DNA from: Ocypus olens
Lineage: Eukaryota > Arthropoda > Insecta > Coleoptera > Staphylinidae
Direction: 5' to 3'
NCBI GenBank assembly: GCA_910593695.2
Contig: OU343055.1
Location: 26,965,020-27,029,019, forward strand
Length of the DNA: 64,000 bases
The position numbers and the translations under genes were made by a program. Shown here one piece after another: positions 56,565 to 64,000 of this stretch; position 1 is the stretch's first letter, and each line of letters begins with the position of its first letter. The notes below the pieces were generated by a model, which worked only from the letters and a program-made list of their open reading frames with translations, did no database searches and was not told the origin of the DNA.

Positions 56565-58780
56565 GAATTAATATCTATCTTACATTACTATTTTATATAA
56601 TAAGCTCTAGCAATAAGTGGATATTGTAACAATTAATTATATTTTGTTTTAATTGAGAATTATGGGAAGTATTCAACGAGAAATCAATGAAACGTATGTT
56701 GAGAATTATGGTTTTTTGTTTAACAATTATTTGAAAATTCAATTCGTCTCGTTCTTACAAAATCGTTTTCGACATGACATTTATAATTATTATTCTCGTT
56801 AAAATACGGGGCCGGCATTCATAACGAAAAAAGGCACAGAGGGCCACAGTGATAATCAAATTTGCAGAATCTACGTCATTTCGTTGCCACGGCGCATTAC
56901 CTAAATCGTCGCTTCTTTCATCCGTACAGAAGGGGGTGAAAAACAAAGGAACATCATTTTGAATTGTTTTGCACAGTTTAAAATTGGGAAAAATCAATAT
57001 CTTGAAAAGTATGAATTGTATGTAAAAACTTTCTATACGTTCCAGACTTGTTTTGAAAAGTTATTTGTCATCGGATTTAAAATTATCTTTTTACTTTTTA
57101 CACCCCCTTTGGGGAACTTCGGTGGTATGGAGTCAAAAAATAACGGATCATTAATAGTTGTAGAGTCCTGTATGCGGATGGCCTACCAAAATTTTGTGCA
57201 AAAATGATAAAAAGATGTGTTTTTTTTAAATTTCTTAGTAAAGGGACCACTTTGAAAAATCATATTTCGGAAATCGGAAAATGTATTTCCACAAATCTTA
57301 TAGAGGGGTTCATTTTGTACAAATTAGAGTACTTTTACATTAACCTTTACAAAAAAAAGAGGGGAACACTGCAGCCCGAAAAAGATCTTACAATAGGTGC
57401 CAAATTACGCGCTCTAGAAGTAGAGTAGAGTTCCAAATTTTTTGAAAAAGTTACAAATTTAAGCTGGTCGTGCCCTCTACTAGCCAGTAATGTTATCTCT
57501 TTCACTTTAAAAGGAAAAAACACGCTATTAAAAGAAGCAGAAAGACGGAAGAAAACATTTTGGTCACAGTTTGAAATATTATATATCATCAGGGGTGTTC
57601 CAAACGAAAAAATGTGCCGATGCAAATAATGTAGGGCAATGCTTTGTAAATGGATCGGACTGATAACGGATCTTTCTAGGACGAAACTAATGTCGGGAGT
57701 GGTGTTCTAGTACACGTCTGAAATCAACTATTCCAAAACTGTCCTAACGTTTTTTTTTTATTGCCTTGGCTGCCATATTTGCCAAGTTTTAGTTTACCTG
57801 TCACACATCGAATTTGAAAAATTAAAATTTAAGCTAAAATTTAAAATAACCAAAAGTGGAAGCATGTGCGGAATTTAATTAGAAATAAAAACAACTTGGC
57901 CGTTATTTTCCAAATTTTTGCCATTTGAAAATTCAAGATAGACTCGGAAGGCGGTACTGGGATAAAACGGTGCATCAGACCATGTTGAAAAAGATTTGAA
58001 AAATGTCTTTCCGCCCACTGAGGTTGATTTTCACGTTTTATTTCAATACTCTGAATCGATTGTCATGCGCTCGACAAAGTCGTAAAATTAGGTACAAATA
58101 CAAAAAAAAAGAGGAGTCTGAAATATTTTTCAAAGTAGAAAAAATATGGCTCACGCCAATGGACTTCTGATCCGGCAAGTTTATACCTGTATAGAGGTTC
58201 ACACGGAGATGGGAGGAACGGAATAGACGGGACCGCAAGGGTGTCCAATTAACAACCTCGATGGATAGAGGTGAGACGCCACTAACTTTTTATTTATGTT
58301 AAATTTAATTTTTGCGACAGCGCCATCTGTTACAAAATTAAAATAATGTTTCAATTATACTTATTTTTTCCGTAGAATCCGATTCTATAAAATAATTGGG
58401 GTTCGAATTTGAAATTTGAAGTTGCGGCCCGCTCCATCCACTGGTGGTGGATCTGGAGGCTGAATTTAGGGGACATCATCCTGTTCCCCTTAGGAAATAT
58501 TAACTTTCGGTATAGGAACTTTTTTTGTACAATGCGTAGTTAAGTTATTTTTATTTATCAGGTTAAATGGTACGTACACCCTGTACATTGCATAGCCAAT
58601 CTGAGTAAATGAGGGTTCTTATTATTATTGTTATTAGAAATTCAATTATTAAATTGAAATAAAACTTACATATGTATTAAGTAACCTGCAAATCCTGTGA
58701 TCATTTTTCCGATGGCAGCAACTCGTTTTTTTGTAAATTAGAAGGAAAGTCTGAATTAAACGCATATAAATGGAGCCTGG
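56565..58780. other. No recognisable gene
   Basis: Long AT-rich stretch with many short frames and no domains. A block CGTACACCCTGTAC near 58570 looks like the right end of a TACAGGGTG-type element, but no left partner was identified. GACAGCGCCATCTGTTAC near 58318 resembles, inverted, the AGATGGCGCT at 55090. Confidence 0.35.
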
Positions 58781-58784
58781 AGCC

Positions 58785-59075
58785 TCCTATTGGTTGAACG
58801 GCGAGAAACTGTCATCACCGTTCAACCGGCCTGATTTTTGTACGTGGAAAAGGTATGGGTTCGCATGGAGGTCAGAAAAAAACAAATGCAGTGTTATTAA
58901 AACTTCAGGGAACCTGTTTTTGGCATTTTTTACACGGGAAATTTGAAGGCAACTCTCAGCTAAGCGAAAATACATTGAAACGTCAAGCAAGCTTCCGGGC
59001 GCTTTCTATTGGTCGAAGGGCGTCTCATCTGATTGGCGAAACAACATTTCGTAGTTCTCATCTGATTGGCTCATT
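58785..59075. promoter_or_regulatory. Cluster of inverted CCAAT boxes
   Basis: ATTGG occurs at 58789, 59008, 59032 and 59065. The last two are in a 15-bp direct repeat, TCTCATCTGATTGGC, 33 bp apart. A 10-bp inverted pair GGTTGAACGG / CCGTTCAACC spans 58792-58827. Reminiscent of NF-Y-bound upstream promoter DNA and placed about 300-600 bp before a candidate initiator. Confidence 0.35.
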
Positions 59076-59388
59076 AGATTTACAGCCTAGGCATTATCAA
59101 GCAATTTTCAACCTAATCCGTAAAAGTGAAACTATGCGGTCCACCAGCAATAATAAAAATCGCTTCGTTAATAAAAATGTTTTCCTTATCTAATTAGTAT
59201 TACCACGTAGTAGCGGTCGCAACCATTATCTGCATTATTGCCGTTACTTAAATATACCCGGTGGGTAATAATCATTAGTATTCTCGTTTTTCATTAACTT
59301 ATGTGCTATATTTATACGTATCGATTTCACAGTGCCACAAGCGCACATTTGCGAGCAAAAAGTTTCATTGTCAAATGTTTGTAATCCG

Positions 59389-59422
59389 TCAGTTTGTTGA
59401 AACGAAAAAGTTGGTGAAGACA
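59389..59422 (+). promoter_or_regulatory. Candidate TATA-less core promoter (Inr + DPE)
   Basis: TCAGTT at 59389 matches the arthropod initiator consensus TCAKTY with A+1 at 59391. AGACA at 59418-59422 matches the DPE consensus RGWYV exactly at +28. Correct Inr-DPE spacing by chance is uncommon but not rare over 64 kb. Confidence 0.4.
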
Positions 59423-59696
59423 TATATTTGTTGTTTATTTACGGCGAACACTCAAGGAAAAGTTTTCTTGGAGACTGTGTGTGTGTCAGTTCTGTGTATC
59501 GCTGAATGTTACATAATACCGCGAACCCTCGGGACATTCTTCGGGGAGTGCTTTATAAATAATAGCGAGCACTCTCCTTTAAAATTGTGTATAAAATGTG
59601 ACAATGGACGATTAATAACACCACCCGTGAAAGCAAAAAGTGCGACCTTGTGCGGCCAAGTGACAACAAAAAAAAAAGTCTGTATACTTTACAGAT
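59391..59696 (+). other. Candidate 5' exon followed by splice donor
   Basis: If the promoter is real, transcription would run through about 305 nt to ACAGAT|GTAAGA at 59697. The region overlaps the longest unassigned open frame of this area (59303-59755, 150 codons). That frame has no recognisable domain and begins upstream of the predicted start, so I treat the sequence as possible 5' UTR rather than coding. It is not repeated elsewhere in the window. Confidence 0.25.
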
Positions 59697-59774
59697 GTAA
59701 GACCCGTTTTACACGGTCCGGACGTTCGTCTCTCGGATTCAGCGGCGGTTTGTGAACTTTCGTGGAGAAGTCTA

Positions 59775-59802
59775 AGAGAGAGAGCGAGAGAGAGAGAGAG
59801 AG
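59775..59802 (+). repeat. (GA)n microsatellite
   Basis: GA dinucleotides with one GC interruption, just 3' of the candidate exon. Confidence 0.9.
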
Positions 59803-59809
59803 ATGTTAG

Positions 59810-60750
59810 AGCGTTTTCGTAACATTTATTTAATTTAATTATATGGTATTAATCTGTATACATTAGTCAACATAAGATTTCGCATAGACATAATATACGA
59901 AATTAAATTAAAATAAATTCAACTATGTATTACACTATAAAAAAGTAATTATTGAATTTAAGTTTTATGATACTAAAACAACAAAAAATAGTAAATATAA
60001 AGTTATCTCATTATAGAAGTTTTAAACAGTAGTCACTGATTGATGCCGCTGTAACAGGAAGGATCGATTCATGTTAAATTTTCATCATTCGACTCAATAA
60101 ATTATTTTTAAAAATACTATTGCGATCAACTGTTTCACGAAAAATTCACAGTTTTATTTAAACAAAAAAATTTTAAGAGCTTATTGGAATTTATGATAAT
60201 TTCTTAACATAAATATCAGTTGAGAAAATAGTGAAACTTTTAGAAAATCGTGACGTGTGCTCACACGTCACGATTTTCAATTTTGGCCATTGAAATTTAA
60301 ATCTTCACTGGTATCGTGCTTGTTAGGTAAACTGGTATCGGCTGGTTAATTTGGCCCATAACTTATGGGTGAGAATTATAAAACTAAATAAATCGTAAGT
60401 TTGACTTAATATTATTAATTGATTTTTGGTCATACATACAGCATATTAATAATGATAGTAACAATAATAATAGTTTTATTAACGGGTAACCCATTTTTAC
60501 AGCATTTACAATTTGTATATAAACAATACTTAAAATATGGTACTTAAATTTATAATACAATTACACTATGACACAATAATACATATATGATTGTAGAGTA
60601 TTATTGAAAATTAATATATAAATCTATGCCAAAAGCATAGAAACTAAAATAAAATATAATAATTTACAAAAACAATGCTTATTTAAGTAGGAAGATAACC
60701 AAGGAAAATCCATCCGACAAACATAATCTACAAACATCAAAGTTTGATCA
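59810..60750. other. No gene; perfect palindrome at 60243
   Basis: AT-rich spacer, probably including the 3' untranslated part of the non-LTR element to the right. The palindrome is described separately. Confidence 0.4.
60243..60278. repeat. Perfect 17-bp-arm palindrome with CRE-like halves
   Basis: GAAAATCGTGACGTGTG, the 2-nt centre CT, then the exact complement. Each arm contains TGACGTG. It would form a very stable hairpin. No gene is linked to it. Confidence 0.9.
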
Positions 60751-60761
60751 AGGCGAAAGAT

Positions 60762-62060
60762 TTACCTAGTAACACTGAGTAAACTCTTCTTAAATTGTAA
60801 AAATGATGAGCCAAACAAGTCAACTCGTTGTTCGTTATTAAATTCATTCCCTAGTCGCATTAAACGGTCAATTGTGTTGTTACTTGAAAAATTTGTGCGG
60901 TGTAATCTTAGCCGAAATAGGGATGTACTTCTTCTAGATCTATCATTTAAGTACAATCTAAAATCCAACTTCTCCAATATTGAAGGACAGAAAATATCAC
61001 CACTAATTATTTTAAAAAGTAAGCACATATCCAGAACCTTTCTTCTGATTTCAAGTGATTGTACTTTTAGGTGATTCATTATCCCCTCATATTCACCATT
61101 TATATGATTAATAGCCATTCTGAATTCCATACATCGCAGAAATTTTTTTTTGCACATTCTCTATCGAATCAATGTTCGATTGAGTATACGGAGACCATAT
61201 GGCTACTAGCACATTCTAATTGACCTCGCACCAATGTAAAATATAAAGTAAACACACAAGCCTGACTCAACTTCCCATGTGCCAGACAAACCCCCACATA
61301 CGACAGACTTTTAAGACTATTTTGTTTATATGCAATACCGTTAACGTCCCATTTTAAGTTTGGAATGTTATAGTCACCACATATGAGATATTTGTGATCA
61401 TCGTTATCATATACTAAATTTTCCAATATGTAGCAGTGATCACTATTAATTTGAGGCATGGACCCAGGAGGATCATAGACAGCACCAAACATATATTTGG
61501 TTGTACCAATCTTTGCTGAAACAAATAGATGTTCGATTAAATTACTATGTAAAATTAAAAAAGAAGGGAAACACTTCTTTTCTATATTATATTAAGTAAT
61601 TATCAAAGCGTAACATTGAATTGGATATATTAGAGTATAACCACGTTTCAACTAAAATTATTACATCAAAATCAGTACTATTAACAGTTAACATAATATC
61701 CGACATTTTAGTGCACATGTCGCCTACGTTTTGAAAATACATTAATAGTTTTTTGAAGAGTCTTTGGAGCTTTCATTTGGAGGCTTGTTTTTGGAAATGT
61801 AAGGAATGTCATTTCGGTACCGAATACTAAGATCCGATTTACCCTTCTCCAATCTCGTAGTTAGTTCCTTCTTAATTTTTCTAAAGTATTGGCGTTGATT
61901 GAATGTTTTATCCCGCCGATAAAACTTTCTTAACTACCGACTCATTATCAAAAATCATTTTTATCGGTCTATTATTATTATGTTTTTTCGCACCCACTCT
62001 TACAATTTTATTTGGTCTTATTGATAGATTTAAAGAATTAAATATTTTATGAACTTCCTG
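60762..62060 (-). pseudogene. Non-LTR retrotransposon with internal deletion (ORF1 tail, endonuclease, RT tail)
   Basis: Minus strand, from high coordinates: RVGAKKHNNNRPIKMIFDNE resembles the C-terminus of a Jockey/CR1-type ORF1 protein (RPIKVxF block). ORF2 then starts with YFQNVGDMCTKMSDI and DFDVIILVETWLYSNI, and continues with YDPPGSMP and YLICGDYNIPNLKWD, the conserved endonuclease motifs. Directly after that the frame passes into FTLYFTLVRGQLECASS and then VQKKFLRC-type sequence, the very C-terminal part of a reverse-transcriptase ORF, ending at the stop before 60762. So most of the endonuclease and all the catalytic RT are deleted. Frame breaks occur near 61160 and in the ORF1 part. 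Confidence 0.75.
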
Positions 62061-62064
62061 AGAG

Positions 62065-62335
62065 TCATGTCATGTATTATGACAAAATAAAAGTAGTTTT
62101 ATTGGAAAATATTTCATTTAAAGCAAGAAATAAAAATACTCAATTCTAATCTACTATAAAATCATACAAAGAACACATTTCTCAAATTTTCAACAAAATA
62201 TTAGTTAAATAAAATATAACATACGAGGTGTCATCAGAAGAGCTCAACAATGTGTATTGGATGATAAGACAATTTGATATTTATTACTATCGTTTGAAAC
62301 GCAATCTTCTAAAATAACTTAACCATGGAAAATTA
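62065..62335. other. AT-rich sequence between the two retrotransposons
   Basis: No gene or repeat recognised; target site of the LTR element. Confidence 0.5.
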
Positions 62336-62339
62336 AAAT

Positions 62340-62830
62340 TGTAACGTCGAGTAGACAGAGACAACAGGAGAGACGCTCTCGAATACTTTCTCTCTCGCGC
62401 AGAGACTCGCCCGCACGGTACTACCCCCAAGCAGCACCCCCACCCGTTGACGATGCGCCCACGCCCGGCCGCTCAAGTTTATGCCCCGAGCACCCTATAT
62501 AACCAGGAACCGGACCTACCAACGGCAGTCTTGCACTGATTACAGTCTTGGCCTAACCTTTAGCACTGAGTACAGTCTAAACGTACCTTCGTACGTACGT
62601 ATACCTTCTTGAGCACTGATTCCAGTCTCAGGCCTTCTCAAACCCCGCTACAGTGCGGACAGCCGAGTATAACCTGACCATCCGGACGCGCCGATCATGG
62701 AACGTGTTACGCTATCATTTCGTGAAATTAGTTCTAAGTGTTTGTACATATTAGCATTAATAAATATCTACTTGTTGCTGAAATCTACGACTCTACATTT
62801 TTTAAAACAAACCGTCCGAACAACCCTACA
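62340..62830 (+). repeat. 5' long terminal repeat of a Ty3/gypsy element
   Basis: Begins TGTAACG and ends CCCTACA, giving the TGTA...TACA ends usual for LTRs. Contains TATATAA at 62496 and AATAAA at 62759, with a probable start site near 62527 (CAGTCTT), 31 bp from the TATA box. A 16-mer, GCACTGATTACAGTCT, occurs three times downstream of it. The 3' LTR is outside the window, so the boundaries rest on these internal signals and on the primer-binding site that follows. Confidence 0.7.
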
Positions 62831-62834
62831 AGAG

Positions 62835-62852
62835 TGGCAGCCCAACGTTCGG
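62835..62852 (+). other. Primer-binding site
   Basis: TGGCAGCCCAACGTTCGG starts with TGG, as needed to pair with a tRNA CCA end. It differs by one extra A from TGGCGCCCAACG, the lysine-tRNA-type site used by many insect Ty3/gypsy elements. It starts four bases after the predicted LTR end. Confidence 0.6.
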
Positions 62853-62884
62853 CCCGAATTATTACGAGGAGTATTACAGCTACA

Positions 62885-64000
62885 ATGACACAACAAATCG
62901 TTCTTACACAAGAGCAGTTCCAGCAGCTGATCCAACAACAAGCTCAGACAGGAATACGGAAAAACGGGAACATCGCGAATTGTACAACGAGATACCACGG
63001 CGAACGAGAAAAATCAAAGGTTGAAAGCTTTATCAACACGATAGAGATTTACAAAACTATCGAGAACATCTCAGACGAAGACGCATTAACAGGACTCGCA
63101 CTACTGCTAGAAAATGATGGGAAAATGATGATATGGTGGGACGGACTGAAGAGTAACATCACCACATGGAAGGACGCTCTAACGAACCTTAGAGAGCATT
63201 TTTCGCCACATCGAGCGAATTACATCATTTTTCGCGAATTTTTCGCAAGTGAACAAGAAAAGCCCGAAGGCTCAGACACGTTCATCGCAAACAAGCGTCT
63301 GTTATTGGCAGAGATCAGTAACCATAAACTCCCGGAGGAGATCCAGCTCGACATGGTATTCAGCCTAATTCACAGGGATATCAGGGATAAAATTCCGAGG
63401 AGCAGCATTACCGAATTCAAGCAACTTGTCAGTGGGATGCGAGAAGCAGAAAATGCGCTTAACGAAACGAGAAACGAGAAATGTATTCGAAACAAATTTC
63501 AGAAAGCCCAATGCTCCTTCTATAGAAATTACGGACACACCTCCAATGACTGCCGAAAACGCGAGAAAGCGTCCAAAACGGAAAGACAATCAAATGAGCG
63601 TAAGCAAGCAGGAGAAAACACCCCAAAATTTTCGTGCTACGGATGCGGAAAACCTGGCGTTGTCCGAAGCAAATGCACAACATGCAGTCCTCTGCCAGCA
63701 GCAAACAACACCGCTACATTTCGGTCAGTAAAGATAACGGAAAAACAGTGCCCCGTGCTCAACATACGCATAGCCGACATGAATGGAATGGCATGTCTCG
63801 ACTCTGGCGCGGAAGCTAACATCGCATCTACTTCATTGTACCACAGATTAAAGGAGTCAGGTCACAAGTTCAGACAAACAAACTTGCAAGTGACACTCGC
63901 AGATGGGAAAACATGCACCGAGCCAATATTGGAAACCACAACAATCGTGCAAATACAACATAAAAAGATCGAAACGACATTTTTTGTACTTCCCGGAGAG
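62885..64000 (+). CDS. Ty3/gypsy Gag-protease (Arc-like capsid), open to the window edge
   Basis: From ATG at 62885 the frame is open for 372 codons to the last base of the window. Residues about 40-190 form a Gag capsid of the kind shared with insect Arc: VESFINTIEIYKTIEN, then IWWDGLKSNITTWKDAL, LREHFSPHRANY and PEEIQLDMVFSLIHRDI. Two zinc knuckles follow. The first (from residue 210) is CSFYRNYGHTSNDC, with Y where the second C belongs. The second (from 251) is CYGCGKPGVVRSKC, with V where H belongs. In the same frame comes an aspartic protease with the active-site triad LDSGAEAN (D at 306). The frame would continue into reverse transcriptase. Gag and protease in one frame without a shift is a feature of some Ty3/gypsy lineages. 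Function of the particle is uncertain given the altered knuckles. Confidence 0.85.
   Translation, partial: MTQQIVLTQEQFQQLIQQQAQTGIRKNGNIANCTTRYHGEREKSKVESFINTIEIYKTIENISDEDALTGLALLLENDGKMMIWWDGLKSNITTWKDALTNLREHFSPHRANYIIFREFFASEQEKPEGSDTFIANKRLLLAEISNHKLPEEIQLDMVFSLIHRDIRDKIPRSSITEFKQLVSGMREAENALNETRNEKCIRNKFQKAQCSFYRNYGHTSNDCRKREKASKTERQSNERKQAGENTPKFSCYGCGKPGVVRSKCTTCSPLPAANNTATFRSVKITEKQCPVLNIRIADMNGMACLDSGAEANIASTSLYHRLKESGHKFRQTNLQVTLADGKTCTEPILETTTIVQIQHKKIETTFFVLPGE

Noticed and set aside
59303..59755. 150-codon open frame as a protein-coding gene
   Set aside because: Starts before the predicted transcription start, has no domain and reads across a splice-donor-like site; kept only as candidate 5' exon DNA.
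62697..62888. 63-codon open frame
   Set aside because: Lies within the LTR and primer-binding site and overlaps the start of the gag frame; no domain.
1..64000. tRNA or rRNA genes
   Set aside because: No intact B-box (GGTTCGANNCC) with a cloverleaf and no rRNA-like block was seen on either strand by eye.

Overview
The window looks like insect nuclear DNA: AT-rich, gene-poor and packed with transposable elements. The order is not resolved; a beetle or another TE-rich insect would fit. Only one host gene is recognised with confidence: the terminal exon (24366-24899) of a facilitated trehalose/sugar transporter of the Tret1 type, preceded by an AG splice acceptor. Its upstream exons are not visible in the 24 kb to its left. 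A possible core promoter and 5' exon lie near 59391-59696, and a possible exon end with a GTGAGT donor sits at 1-60. Both are weak calls.

Layout. 0.4-2.3 kb: long-inverted-repeat element with a decayed minus-strand ORF. 3.7-4.7 kb: palindromic repeat and a 751-bp element whose ends read CACAGTG. 8.1-9.6 kb: Tc1/mariner copy 1. 10.6-15.5 kb: inverted-repeat elements. 15.6-20.9 kb: a 0.9-kb inverted-repeat element split by a 4.4-kb non-autonomous hAT (8-bp target duplication) that carries two tandem arrays. 20.9-22.2 kb: mariner copy 2. 24.4-24.9 kb: transporter exon. 25.4-31.5 kb: mariner-like, hAT and foldback elements, including a palindrome with two 660-bp arms. 32.5-44.1 kb: inverted-repeat MITEs, mariner copy 3 and two non-LTR retrotransposon fragments. 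44.4-45.7 kb: mariner-type element split by a 788-bp insertion that encodes a hammerhead ribozyme. 45.9-52.2 kb: a TTF/ZMYM1-like hAT interrupted by a piggyBac (TTAA) and by a second, GTF2IRD2-like hAT, with every target duplication intact. 54.2-56.0 kb: Helitron carrying a tandem array, itself split by an inverted-repeat element. 60.8-62.1 kb: internally deleted non-LTR element. 62.3-64.0 kb: 5' LTR, primer-binding site and open gag-protease frame of a Ty3/gypsy element running off the window.

The genes do not form a pathway. The coherent story is insertion on insertion, and the relative order of several events can be read from target-site duplications. The two most interesting items are the hammerhead-bearing insertion at 44867-45654, whose 609-bp circularly permuted structure suggests copying from a circular or tandem RNA, and the three-transposon nest at 45863-52188. 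Nearly all transposase genes are broken. The only TE reading frame open throughout is the gag-protease frame at the right edge.
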